Source of the DNA: Erythrobacter sp.
Lineage (GTDB): Bacteria; Pseudomonadota; Alphaproteobacteria; Sphingomonadales; Sphingomonadaceae
DNA: 64,000 nt
Direction of reading: 5' to 3'
Assembly (NCBI GenBank): GCA_009993605.1
Contig: JAACTB010000016.1
Coordinates: forward strand, 22,699 to 86,698
Below, piece by piece: positions 1 to 7,950 of this stretch. Below the pieces are notes generated by a model, which worked only from the letters and a program-made list of their open reading frames with translations, searched no databases and was not told the origin of the DNA. Each line of letters opens with the position of its first letter. Position 1 is the first letter of the stretch. The position numbers were made by a program, and so were the translations under genes.

Positions 1-975
1 GTCGACATGATCGACCCCTTCGATCCGAACGAGCCCGACAGCGTGCTCGGCGCTCTCCCGCTGTTCCACGTCTTCGCCAACACCTGCGTCTTGAACCGCA
101 CGGTGGTGAAGGGCGGGCGGATCGTGATGCTGCCGCGCTTCGATGCGGGGCAGGTCCTGAAAACGATCACGAACAGCCGCCCGCGCGCCTTTCCCGGCGT
201 GCCGACCATGTTCCAGGCGCTGCTCGACCATCCCGATTTCGCGAAGACCGATTTCTCGTCGCTCCAGATCTGCATTTCGGGCGGCGCGCCGCTGCCCGCC
301 CCGGTGCGCGAGAAATTCGAGAAGGGGACCGGCGTGCGGCTGGTCGAAGGCTACGGCCTCACCGAAAGCGCGGGCGTCGTCTCGACCAATCCTTATGAAG
401 GAATGCGCAAGCCCGGCACGATCGGCCAGCCGATCCCGGCGACGCAGATCCTGTTGCTCGACAAGGAAGACCCGACCCGCCTCGCGCCCGATGGCGAGCC
501 GGGCGAGTTGGCCGTGCGCGGCCCGCAGGTGATGTGCGGGTACTGGAACAAGCCCGAGACCCAGGCCGACGCCTTCGCGCGCTTCAATGGGGAGGATTGG
601 CTGCGGACGGGCGATGTCGCCACGATCGACGAAGAGGGCTTCCTCGCCATCGTCGACCGGATCAAGGACATGATCGCGGTGGGCGGCTTCAAGGTCTTCC
701 CGAGCCAGGTCGAGCACGTGCTGTTGCAGCATCCCGCGATCAAGGAAGTGCTCGTGATCGGCGTGCCCGACGAATATCGCGGCGAAGTGCCCGAAGCCTA
801 TGCGGTCTTGAACGAGGGCGAGAATGCAACGGGCGAGGAGCTCGCCACTTGGCTCAATGGCCGCATCGGCAAGCACGAGCGGGTCAGCCGCGTGGTGCTG
901 CGCGAGGATCTGCCCAAGACCATGATCGGCAAGCTCGACCGCAAGGCCCTGCGCGCCGAGGTCCTGCCCGGCTGA
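1..975 (+). CDS. AMP-dependent acyl-CoA ligase, C-terminal part (5' end outside window)
   Basis: Activates a carboxylic acid, probably a medium- or long-chain fatty acid, to acyl-AMP and then acyl-CoA in the cytoplasm. The frame is open from base 1, so the gene starts outside the window and 324 residues are visible. Seen: the adenylation motif GYGLTES near residue 118, the WLRTGD motif whose Asp holds the ribose of ATP, the hinge DRIKDMIAVGGFKVFP, and the C-terminal lysine region PKTMIGKLDRKAL that catalyses adenylation. These are hallmarks of the ANL superfamily, FadD-like subgroup. The exact substrate cannot be told from this part. It converges on the bactofilin gene, with a hairpin between them. 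Confidence 0.9.
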   Translation, partial: VDMIDPFDPNEPDSVLGALPLFHVFANTCVLNRTVVKGGRIVMLPRFDAGQVLKTITNSRPRAFPGVPTMFQALLDHPDFAKTDFSSLQICISGGAPLPAPVREKFEKGTGVRLVEGYGLTESAGVVSTNPYEGMRKPGTIGQPIPATQILLLDKEDPTRLAPDGEPGELAVRGPQVMCGYWNKPETQADAFARFNGEDWLRTGDVATIDEEGFLAIVDRIKDMIAVGGFKVFPSQVEHVLLQHPAIKEVLVIGVPDEYRGEVPEAYAVLNEGENATGEELATWLNGRIGKHERVSRVVLREDLPKTMIGKLDRKALRAEVLPG

Positions 976-980
976 CGTAA

Positions 981-1003
981 CGAGGGGAGGCCCGCTCCCC
1001 TCG
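981..1003. terminator. Hairpin between convergent genes (possible bidirectional terminator)
   Basis: A perfect 9-bp inverted repeat (981-989 CGAGGGGAG with 995-1003 CTCCCCTCG) around a 5-base loop lies between the stop codons of the acyl-CoA ligase and the bactofilin gene. No T-run follows on either strand, so a termination role is inferred from position only. Confidence 0.45.
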
Positions 1004-1014
1004 CCGGAATCATC

Positions 1015-1458
1015 TCAGTTGGCGACCGCCAGCTTCGGCTCTTCGGTCTTTGCAGGCTTCGCAGCCTTGGTCTCTCCGCGGGGAGCGAAGCGGCCCTGGA
1101 CCTGCGCGCCCTGTTCGATCGTCAGCGCATCGTAATGCACGTCGCCATCGATGCGCGCGGTCTTGAGGATCGTGAGTTCGCGCGCGGTGATCGATCCGGT
1201 CACGCGCCCGGCAAGGCGCGCGGTTTCGGCGGTGACGCCGCCATTGATCGTGCTGCCTTCGCCCTGGACCAGCGCGGAACAGGCGATATCGCCTTCCACA
1301 TTGCCATCGACATGAAGATCGGCCGAAGCCGTGATATCGCCCTTCACGGAAATATCCGTGCCGAGCACCGAGAAGGTGGAATTGCCGTTGCGGGGGGTCA
1401 TGGCTCTCTCGTTATTGCTGCGCGCTCGGAGCGTCGCTGCGGGCTTTTTCGAGAACAT
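1015..1458 (-). CDS. Bactofilin (polymer-forming cytoskeletal protein, DUF583)
   Basis: A 147-aa bactofilin, a protein that polymerises without nucleotide into filaments under the inner membrane and recruits cell-wall enzymes. Seen: a short basic N-terminus starting MFSKK, then a right-handed beta-helix core from about residue 28 (FSVLGTDISVKGDI) with repeated G-x-V/I turns, and a short Lys/Pro/Glu-rich tail. It overlaps the 3' end of the upstream M23 peptidase gene by 47 bases, so the two are almost certainly co-transcribed. An internal ATG at 1401 would avoid the overlap, but the MFSKK start is typical of the family. Role in shape or stalk/septum wall growth is known for the family and inferred here. 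Confidence 0.9.
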   Translation of the reverse strand: MFSKKPAATLRARSNNERAMTPRNGNSTFSVLGTDISVKGDITASADLHVDGNVEGDIACSALVQGEGSTINGGVTAETARLAGRVTGSITARELTILKTARIDGDVHYDALTIEQGAQVQGRFAPRGETKAAKPAKTEEPKLAVAN

Positions 1459-2587
1459 CGGGGGCTCTCTCCAGGAAGGTGCGGGGATTGACGGCGCGCC
1501 CGTTCAGGCGAACCTCGAAATGCAGGTGCGATCCGGTGGAACGCCCGGTGCTGCCCATCGATGCGATGCGATCGCCCGCGCCGACTTCGGCACCGCGCTT
1601 CACGCCGAAAGCGGACAGGTGGGCGTAGCGGGTGATGAGGCCGTTGCCGTGATCGATCTCGACCACGTTGCCGTAACCCGATTTCACGCCGACGAAGCTG
1701 ACCCGGCCATTGGCGGCGGCCTGGATCGGCGTACCGATCGGCCCGGCGAAATCGAGGCCGCTATGCATCGCGCCGCCGCCGGTGAAGGGATCGCGGCGGG
1801 GGCCGAAGCCGGATGACATGCGCACGACGGAAGCCGGCATCACCTGAGGCACCGAATCGAGCGTCAGTTCGAGCGCGCCCATGCGGGCGAGCGAGAGGCC
1901 CAGGCGCTCGAAGCGCGGATCGATCGGGCCGCCGGTGGCGCTGGCGAATTTCTCGAGCGGACCACCCATCGCCTCACGCTCGGCCTGGCGGAGGACGGTG
2001 GCGGGGTTGAGGCCGAGTTCGCGCAGGGCCGCTTCGGCACGGGCGGAGCGGGCTTCGGCGAAGCGGGTCATCCCATCGACGAAGGCGAGCTGACGCGCCT
2101 CGATCCGGGCGAGGGCCGCGGCTTCGGGGATCGCGGCGCTGACCTTGCCGACCATGGCCTGCGTTTCGGCGACATCGCTTGCAACCGCCTCGCCGTCCTG
2201 AGCGTTCAGGTCGGATACCTTCACGTCCTCGGGCAGGGCCGCGACCATATCCTCGATGAAGTCCTGGCGGCGTTCGAGATCCTCGGCGACGGTGTCGATA
2301 TCATCGCGATAATTGGCGAGGCGTTCTTCCGAATCGGCGACTTTAGCGGCGCGCGTCATCAGCGCGGCGCGCTCGGCGGAGGCTTCGTATTGGTTATACG
2401 CCATCGCGCCGACGCCGCCGGTCACGCCGATCAGCGCGGCACCGACCAGGGCGGCAGCGCCGATCTGGAGGCGCGAGGAGATTTTGACGAAACGGACCTG
2501 GCCGTCCGAGCGCATGAAGAATTCGCGTTCGGGAAATAGGGCGCGCAAACGCTCCGACCAACCGCGAGCGGTATCGTTTCTGTTCAA
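1412..2587 (-). CDS. M23 (LytM) family peptidoglycan endopeptidase, membrane anchored
   Basis: A 391-aa murein DD-endopeptidase-like protein. Seen: a cytoplasmic N-terminus, one membrane segment at about residues 40-64, a coiled-coil region from about 67 to 200, and a C-terminal LytM domain. Zinc ligands and catalytic residues are intact: MHSGLDF near residue 275 supplies His and Asp, and HLHFEV near 352 supplies the last two His. So it should be active in the periplasm, unlike the LytM protein at 4707-5954. The start is a TTG at 2587; no ATG in frame gives a better N-terminus. It precedes and overlaps the bactofilin gene, matching the known partnership in which bactofilins position M23 peptidases. 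Confidence 0.88.
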   Translation of the reverse strand: MNRNDTARGWSERLRALFPEREFFMRSDGQVRFVKISSRLQIGAAALVGAALIGVTGGVGAMAYNQYEASAERAALMTRAAKVADSEERLANYRDDIDTVAEDLERRQDFIEDMVAALPEDVKVSDLNAQDGEAVASDVAETQAMVGKVSAAIPEAAALARIEARQLAFVDGMTRFAEARSARAEAALRELGLNPATVLRQAEREAMGGPLEKFASATGGPIDPRFERLGLSLARMGALELTLDSVPQVMPASVVRMSSGFGPRRDPFTGGGAMHSGLDFAGPIGTPIQAAANGRVSFVGVKSGYGNVVEIDHGNGLITRYAHLSAFGVKRGAEVGAGDRIASMGSTGRSTGSHLHFEVRLNGRAVNPRTFLERAPDVLEKARSDAPSAQQ

Positions 2588-2710
2588 AGCGATCCCATCC
2601 TGTGTAGTCTTTTGTACGATCCGGCGGCGTCCCTAGCGAGCGATCCGTAAGATTGCGAATCGAGGGGGCCGAAAATGGCCGAATCGACAGGTTCGCGGGA
2701 CGAAGCGTTT

Positions 2711-2746
2711 TCGTTCCCGAAAAATTTGCGAAAAATGCGGGAACGA
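2711..2746. repeat. 9-bp inverted repeat in divergent promoter region
   Basis: TCGTTCCCG at 2711-2719 and its exact reverse complement at 2738-2746 flank an 18-base A-rich spacer. It sits in the 232-base gap between the divergent M23 and nadD genes, so it could be an operator or a weak hairpin. Nothing else recognisable was seen in this gap. Confidence 0.4.
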
Positions 2747-2819
2747 ATCGTGTTTCCGCGCTTTTGAGGCTCTTCTGTCGCCCCCTGACAGCAACAGGGC
2801 CGGGTGGTAACAGACCCGG

Positions 2820-3539
2820 ATGCTCCCGAACGCTTCCCCCATCGCAGGTCCCCCGCGCCAGGCTCTCCCCCGGATCGGCCTCTTGGGCGGCAGCTTCAAT
2901 CCGGCGCATGGCGGCCATCGCCGGATCTCCCTGTTCGCGATGCGCGCTCTGGATCTGGACGAGGTGTGGTGGCTGGTGTCGCCGGGAAATCCGTTGAAAC
3001 CGAAAGAGGGAATGGCGCCGCTCGCCGCGCGCTATGCCTCGGCCGTGCGGCAGGCGCGCCGCGCGCCGATCCGCCCCACCGCGATCGAGCGGGAGCTGGG
3101 CACGCGCTATACCGTCGATACGCTGGCAAAGCTCGTCCGCCGCTATCGCAGACGCGAATTCGTCTGGCTGATGGGGTCGGACAATCTGGCCCAGTTCCAC
3201 CGCTGGCGCGACTGGCGCAGGATCGCGCGGACGATGCCGATTGCGGTTATCGCGCGTCCCGGTTATGATGGTGACGCCTTCGCGAGCCCCGCGATGGCCT
3301 GGCTGCGGCGTTATCGCATACCCGCCGCCGGTTTCGCGAACAGGTCCCGATGGAGCGCTCCGGCACTGGTGATCCTGCGTTTCGACCCTGACCATCGTTC
3401 GGCGACGGCGCTTCGCCGCGCCGATCCCGATTGGGCGACGCGTGACGCCAAGGCCGCCGGATACGGCCAGATGCGCGATCGTCTGACCCATCGTCCGATT
3501 CCCGCCGACATTGCTCGCGGGAAGGCCACGCGCCCGTGA
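2820..3539 (+). CDS. nadD: Nicotinate-nucleotide adenylyltransferase
   Basis: Transfers AMP from ATP to nicotinate mononucleotide to make deamido-NAD, a step of NAD synthesis in the cytoplasm. Seen: the nucleotidyltransferase GGSFNPAHGGH motif at about residues 21-31 (the HxGH-type site), the LMGSDNLAQFHRW substrate-binding stretch, and VIARPG. Length of 239 aa is slightly longer than usual because of an N-terminal extension before the GLLGGSF strand. First gene of a plus-strand run with rsfS and rlmH, an order common in alphaproteobacteria. Confidence 0.93.
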   Translation: MLPNASPIAGPPRQALPRIGLLGGSFNPAHGGHRRISLFAMRALDLDEVWWLVSPGNPLKPKEGMAPLAARYASAVRQARRAPIRPTAIERELGTRYTVDTLAKLVRRYRRREFVWLMGSDNLAQFHRWRDWRRIARTMPIAVIARPGYDGDAFASPAMAWLRRYRIPAAGFANRSRWSAPALVILRFDPDHRSATALRRADPDWATRDAKAAGYGQMRDRLTHRPIPADIARGKATRP

Positions 3540-3594
3540 CGCGCCGGTTTCCTTTTTCCGCAATCTCCCATTTCGAGGAATACGACATCCCTTC

Positions 3595-4017
3595 ATGCCG
3601 CAAGTCCAACCCCCTTCCGCGACCGATGCAACCGCAAAGGCCCTTGCGATGAGCGGCGCCGACTCGACCGACAAGAGCGCGCTGCTCGACCTCGTCCTCT
3701 CGCACCTCGACGACGACCAGGCGCAGGATGTCGTCACCATCGATCTCGAGGGCAAAAGCTCGATCGCCGATTACATGGTGATCGCCTCGGGCCGCTCGAC
3801 GCGCCAGGTCGCCGCGATCGCCACGAAGCTGGCGGAAAAGGTCAAGCAGGCGGGCTTCGGCCCGGTGAAGCTGGAAGGTCTGCCCGCCGCCGACTGGGTG
3901 CTGCTCGATGCGGGCGACGTGGTGGTGCATCTGTTCCGACCCGAAGTGCGCAGCTTCTATAACCTGGAACGCATGTGGGCCTTCGGCGACGCGCCGCCCG
4001 TGGCGGGAATGGCGTAG
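3595..4017 (+). CDS. rsfS: Ribosome silencing factor RsfS (YbeB/Iojap family)
   Basis: Binds ribosomal protein uL14 and blocks joining of the 30S and 50S subunits when translation must slow. Seen: the family core from DQAQDVVTIDLEG through IADYMVIASGRSTRQ and the signature DWVLLDAGDVVVHLF to RSFYNLERMW at the C-terminus. I chose the ATG at 3595 (140 aa), which has GAGGAA 14 bases upstream. An ATG at 3649 also has a possible ribosome site (AAGG 8 bases upstream), and an upstream in-frame ATG at 3511 would overlap nadD. Follows nadD by 55 bases. Confidence 0.92.
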   Translation: MPQVQPPSATDATAKALAMSGADSTDKSALLDLVLSHLDDDQAQDVVTIDLEGKSSIADYMVIASGRSTRQVAAIATKLAEKVKQAGFGPVKLEGLPAADWVLLDAGDVVVHLFRPEVRSFYNLERMWAFGDAPPVAGMA

Positions 4018-4036
4018 GTTTTCGAGTTGTGTTTTT

Positions 4037-4251
4037 CGAACTCGCCTCCGCGAGTTCGTCCTCGGTGCTGTTCCTCCCTTCGGTCGGGCACCTGCGGGGC
4101 GCGCGGTCGCGCTTGCGGTCCGCTGGCCGCGGACCGTTCCCGGCCAAACCTGTCAGTGTTGTCGCGGAGCACGGGCCGCAGGCCCGCAAGGGCGACCGCC
4201 CGCCCGCAGCGCCGTAGGCGCGAGGATATCGCACCCGCGGAGGCGGGTGCG
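4037..4251. repeat. Cluster of five perfect hairpins between rsfS and rlmH
   Basis: Within a 250-base gap there are five perfect inverted repeats: 4037-4058 (8-bp stem, 6-base loop), 4116-4136 (8-bp, 5-base loop), 4172-4186 (6-bp, 3-base loop), 4209-4221 (5-bp, 3-base loop) and 4230-4251 (9-bp stem, 4-base loop). The stretch is GC-rich with no convincing open frame. It resembles repetitive extragenic palindrome-like spacer DNA. A role in mRNA processing or attenuation between rsfS and rlmH is possible but not shown. Confidence 0.6.
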
Positions 4252-4267
4252 CAAACAAAGGTTCTCC

Positions 4268-4687
4268 ATGCTCCTACACATCATCGCTCGCGGAAAGATC
4301 GCTCGCTCGCCCGAAGCGGAGCTGGTGGCGCGGTATGAGAAGCGGGTTACTTGGCCGTTCAAAGTAACCGAGCTGCCCGAGACGGGCGGCAGGATCCCCG
4401 ACCCCTTGAGCCCCCATCGCACCGTCCTGCTCGACGAGCGGGGCAGGGACCTCACCTCGCGTGAATTCGCGGGCGTTTTGGAACGCTGGCGCGACGAGGG
4501 CGTGCGCGAGGCGCGTTTCGTTCTGGGTGCGGCGGACGGACATTCGCGCGAGGAGCGTGAGGAGGCCGACCTGCTCGTCGCCTTTGGGAAGGCGACCTGG
4601 CCGCATCTTATGGCGCGCGCCATGCTGGCCGAGCAGCTCTATCGTGCGACCACCATCGTCGCGGGTCACCCCTATCATCGCGACTGA
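4268..4687 (+). CDS. rlmH: 23S rRNA (pseudouridine1915-N3)-methyltransferase RlmH
   Basis: SPOUT-class methyltransferase that methylates pseudouridine 1915 in helix 69 of 23S rRNA on assembled ribosomes. Seen: 139 aa, N-terminal MLLHIIARGK strand, LLDERGRDLTSREFA, the SAM-binding knot region FVLGAADGHS, and the conserved C-terminal region AEQLYRATTIVAGHPYHRD ending in the family's typical YHR. The start at 4268 gives the exact family length. It follows rsfS after the hairpin-rich spacer and is 19 bases before the EnvC-like gene. Confidence 0.95.
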   Translation: MLLHIIARGKIARSPEAELVARYEKRVTWPFKVTELPETGGRIPDPLSPHRTVLLDERGRDLTSREFAGVLERWRDEGVREARFVLGAADGHSREEREEADLLVAFGKATWPHLMARAMLAEQLYRATTIVAGHPYHRD

Positions 4688-4706
4688 GATTCCGGCATCT
4701 GGCGTC

Positions 4707-5954
4707 ATGATGCGCCGCTGGCTCGCCCTTGCCATATCTCTCGCCGGTCTTGCCGGGACGGTCGGCCTTGCCGTCCTGTCCGGTCCGATCACGGCCCAGA
4801 GCGCGCTCGATCGCCGTTTCGCGGACGCACCCGAAGCGCAGCGCGCGCTGGAGCGGGCCGAGCGCCGTGCGGCCCAAGCGCAGCAACGCGCCGCTTCTTT
4901 CGACGCCCGCGCCGCCAGCGCCACGCAGGCTTCCGAGAAGGCGCAGGCCGAGGCCGCCGCGCTCGCCGCCCGGGTCCAGCAGGCCGAAGCGCAGATCGGT
5001 GTCGCGGAGGCCGAGCTGGCACTGGTCCAGTCCGAACGGCGCGCGCTCGACCTGCGGCTGGCCAAACGGCGCGAGCCGATCGTGCGGCTGACCGGGGCGC
5101 TTCAGATGCTGGTGCGGCGGCCCCTCTCGCTCAGCGTGCTGGCGCCCGGATCGCTGCGCGATACGGTCTATCTCGGCGCGGTGCTGGACAGCACTGTGCC
5201 GCTCGTGCGCGAAAGCACCGCAGAGCTGCGCGCCGAGCTCGATCGCTCGCTGGCCCTGCAAAACGAGGCGCGAGTGGCCTTGGCGGAGCGTCGCCGTGCG
5301 GAACGCGGCCTTGCCGAGCGGCGCACCGAACTGATCGCCATGGCGCAGCGCGAACGCCTCGCCGCCGCGCGCGCGCGGGGCGCGGCCGATCGTGAGGAAT
5401 TGCGCGCGCTGGCCTTGGGCGAACAGGCGCGCGATCTCGACGGGCTGGTCGAGCGGCTCGACGATATCGGTGCGCTGCGCGACCGGCTCGCGGGCCTGCC
5501 GGGCCCGATCCCGAGACCAACCGATCCCGGCGCGCGGTCTTCGCTCGCGATCCGGGACGCGCCGTCGCCCACCCCGTCGGCCACCGCGCCGCCGTCCGAT
5601 TACCGCCTGCCGACCGACGGGCGGCTCACAACCGCCTTCGGATCGGCGAGCGGCGATGGGGCGCGCGCCAGCGGGCTTTCGCTCGTCCCGCGCGCGGGTG
5701 CGCAGGTGGTTGCGCCGGGCACGGGCCGCGTGGTCTTCGCGGGGCCCTATCGCGGCTTCGGACGGATCGTCATCATCCAGCACGCCAATGGCTGGACCAG
5801 CCTCGTCACCGGGCTTGGCGATCTGGTGACGCGCGTTGGCCAGGATGTGGTCGCGGGATCGCCGCTGGGCCTTGCGGATACGGCCGATCCCACCGTGACG
5901 CTCGAATTGCGGCGCGGCGGCGATCCGGTCAATCCGCTCGATTACATCGGGTGA
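4707..5954 (+). CDS. EnvC-like murein hydrolase activator with degenerate LytM domain
   Basis: A 415-aa secreted protein that probably activates cell-separation amidases. Seen: N-terminal signal/membrane segment (residues about 4-24), two long Ala/Arg/Glu-rich coiled coils (about 35-125 and 155-250), a Pro-rich linker, and a C-terminal LytM (M23) fold from about 300. The catalytic residues are missing: the usual HxGxD site reads SGLSLVPRAG and the final HxH reads VTLELR, so it should not cut peptidoglycan. This is the EnvC/NlpD pattern known in amidase activators. Two adjacent ATGs (4707, 4710) exist; the first is used. Neighbour of ctpA, as in many proteobacteria. Confidence 0.85.
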   Translation: MMRRWLALAISLAGLAGTVGLAVLSGPITAQSALDRRFADAPEAQRALERAERRAAQAQQRAASFDARAASATQASEKAQAEAAALAARVQQAEAQIGVAEAELALVQSERRALDLRLAKRREPIVRLTGALQMLVRRPLSLSVLAPGSLRDTVYLGAVLDSTVPLVRESTAELRAELDRSLALQNEARVALAERRRAERGLAERRTELIAMAQRERLAAARARGAADREELRALALGEQARDLDGLVERLDDIGALRDRLAGLPGPIPRPTDPGARSSLAIRDAPSPTPSATAPPSDYRLPTDGRLTTAFGSASGDGARASGLSLVPRAGAQVVAPGTGRVVFAGPYRGFGRIVIIQHANGWTSLVTGLGDLVTRVGQDVVAGSPLGLADTADPTVTLELRRGGDPVNPLDYIG

Positions 5955-5981
5955 GGGCGAAAGATCGGAAAAACAATCGAC

Positions 5982-6011
5982 TTGACGCCTTTCGATCGCG
6001 CTTTCCCTAAT
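5982..6011 (+). promoter_or_regulatory. Candidate sigma-70-type promoter upstream of ctpA-like gene
   Basis: TTGACG (5982-5987) and CCTAAT (6006-6011) are separated by 18 bases and lie 61 bases before the protease start codon. The -35 matches consensus at 5 of 6 positions and the -10 at 4 of 6. Confidence 0.45.
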
Positions 6012-6071
6012 CTGGTATTCAGGCCCGGTGCGCGATAGTATGGCCAGCAAACAGGATTGGACCGCGCCCAG

Positions 6072-7433
6072 ATGAAATTCGCCGAACTTGCCCGCAGCGC
6101 CGCGCTCGTCACCGCGCTTGCGCTGATTCCCGCCACCACGGCGGGCCTCGCCCAGGTCGAAGGGCGCGCGGGGCCGGAATTCTCCAAGGTCATCGCGGTC
6201 TATCAGCGAATCAAGGCGAGCTATGTCGACGAGGTTGACGATCAGACGCTGATCGACGGCATGATCGACGGGATGCTCACCGCGCTCGACCCGCATTCGG
6301 CCTATCTCGACGGGTCCGATCTCCAGCGGCTCGAAACCATGATCGACGGCAATTATTCGGGCCTCGGCCTGTCGGTCATCATGGAGGACGGCGCGGTCAA
6401 GATCATCTCGCCCTTCCGCGGCAGCCCGGCGGACAAGGCGGGAATCAAGGCAGGCGACTTCATCACCCACCTCGATGGCAAGCTGATCTATGGCGGCGAG
6501 CTGGACGATGCCGTGGCGCAGATGCGCGGGCCCGCGGGCACGGCGATCCGCCTCACCGTCTTCCGTCCCGGGCGCGACGAACCCTTCGACGTCACCGTGA
6601 CGCGCGGCGTGATCGAGCTCGAGCCGGTGACGCATGAATTGATGGACGGAAATATCGGCCACATCATGGTCAACGAATTCTCACGCGATGTCGGGGCCGA
6701 CGTGCTCGCCTCGTGGGAAGCGTTGCAGCAGGAGGCGAGCGGGCGCGTCAACGGCCTCGTGCTCGACATGCGCTCCAATCCCGGCGGTTCGCTGGACGAG
6801 GCTGTGGCGCTGTCCGACCTGTTCCTCGACGATGGCCGCATCGTGTCGCAGCGCGGCCGCGTGCGGGGCGAGAATATCGTATACAACGCCGAAACCGTGT
6901 TCCGCGGCGATATCGCCAAGGGCGTGCCGATCGTGGTGCTGATCGATGCGGGGTCGGCCTCGGCTTCGGAGATCGTGGCGGGCGCCTTGCAGGATCATCG
7001 CCGCGCGGTGGTCATGGGCGATCGCAGCTTCGGGAAGGGCAGCGTCCAGTCGCTCCTTCCGCTGGGCAGCGATGCGGCGCTGAAGCTGACGACGGCGCGC
7101 TATTACACCCCCTCGGGCCATTCGGTGCAGGAAGGCGGAATCAAGCCGGATATCGCCGTGCCCCAGCTCTCCGATCCCGATCTCGCCCAGCGGTCGCGCT
7201 TCATCATGCGCGAATCCGACCTGCGCGGCCATCTGGTCAACGAATTGGGGCTGGAGGATTCCGCGCTGGAGACCGACAAAAGGGACGATCCGCGCTTCAA
7301 GCTCACCGCCGAGGAGTTGAAGGAGCAGGGGATCGAGGATTTCCAGCTGCATTACGCGGTCGATACGCTGCGCCGTGCAAGCCCCAACGCGATGGCGGCG
7401 GCCCCGCGCCAACCCGCAGCGAAGCGAAACTGA
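6072..7433 (+). CDS. ctpA: S41 family C-terminal processing peptidase with PDZ domain
   Basis: Periplasmic serine protease that trims C-termini of envelope proteins and cell-wall hydrolases. Seen: 453 aa, signal peptide (about residues 1-28), the S41 N-terminal helical part, a PDZ domain (about 85-170, GLGLSV and GIKAGDFI), the protease core with nucleophile in GSASASEIVAGAL and the general-base lysine in SFGKGSVQSL, giving the Ser-Lys dyad. I chose the ATG at 6072 because it begins a clean signal peptide. It follows the EnvC-like gene, and such pairs often control septal wall cleavage. Confidence 0.93.
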   Translation: MKFAELARSAALVTALALIPATTAGLAQVEGRAGPEFSKVIAVYQRIKASYVDEVDDQTLIDGMIDGMLTALDPHSAYLDGSDLQRLETMIDGNYSGLGLSVIMEDGAVKIISPFRGSPADKAGIKAGDFITHLDGKLIYGGELDDAVAQMRGPAGTAIRLTVFRPGRDEPFDVTVTRGVIELEPVTHELMDGNIGHIMVNEFSRDVGADVLASWEALQQEASGRVNGLVLDMRSNPGGSLDEAVALSDLFLDDGRIVSQRGRVRGENIVYNAETVFRGDIAKGVPIVVLIDAGSASASEIVAGALQDHRRAVVMGDRSFGKGSVQSLLPLGSDAALKLTTARYYTPSGHSVQEGGIKPDIAVPQLSDPDLAQRSRFIMRESDLRGHLVNELGLEDSALETDKRDDPRFKLTAEELKEQGIEDFQLHYAVDTLRRASPNAMAAAPRQPAAKRN

Positions 7434-7449
7434 AGGTTTGGCGCCCAGC

Positions 7450-7950
7450 ATGACAGCGCCGATCCGCCCCGTGCCCGGCCGGGTGAAGCTGGCCCAACTG
7501 CTCGCGCTGGCCATCCCGGCGCTGCTTCTGGGCGGGGCCTATATTTCGGAATATGTCTTCGGAATGCATCCGTGCGAAATGTGCTGGTGGCAACGCTGGC
7601 CCCATTTCGCGGCGATCGCGCTGGCATTGTTGTCGTTCGCAGTGCCATTGCGTACGCTTTGCACCGGGCTTGCCGCGCTCGCCATTCTCGTGTCGGGCCT
7701 GATCGGCCTGTTCCATGCGGGCGTGGAATACAAATGGTGGGACGGGATCACCGGCTGCGCCACCATCGCCGCCAGCGAGGGCACCAGCGCGCTCGACGCG
7801 ATCATGAACGCGCCGATGATCCGCTGCGACGAGGCGCCGTGGGACCTGTTCGGCATCTCGCTTGCCGGTTGGAACTTCCTCGTCTCGACCGCAAGCGCGG
7901 TCGCGATTCTTGTCCTTCTTATCCGGAGCGCACGCAATGCCGCACGATAG
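7450..7950 (+). CDS. dsbB: Disulfide bond formation protein B (DsbB family)
   Basis: Inner-membrane protein that reoxidises DsbA and passes electrons to quinone. Seen: 166 aa with four hydrophobic helices, the redox pair CEMC (HPCEMCWW) after the first helix, and a second cysteine pair in the periplasmic loop (GCATIA and IRCDEAPW). The start at 7450 follows the protease stop by 16 bases; an upstream in-frame ATG at 7375 would lie inside ctpA. The gene overlaps coq7 by 14 bases. Confidence 0.9.
   Translation: MTAPIRPVPGRVKLAQLLALAIPALLLGGAYISEYVFGMHPCEMCWWQRWPHFAAIALALLSFAVPLRTLCTGLAALAILVSGLIGLFHAGVEYKWWDGITGCATIAASEGTSALDAIMNAPMIRCDEAPWDLFGISLAGWNFLVSTASAVAILVLLIRSARNAAR

Noticed and set aside
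2394..3755. 453-aa minus-strand frame across nadD and the divergent gap
   Set aside because: Overlaps nadD antisense and the M23 gene in another frame; no domain.
4608..6662. 684-aa minus-strand frame opposite the EnvC-like and ctpA genes
   Set aside because: Antisense shadow of two well-supported genes; composition is Arg/His/Asp-biased and no motif is visible.
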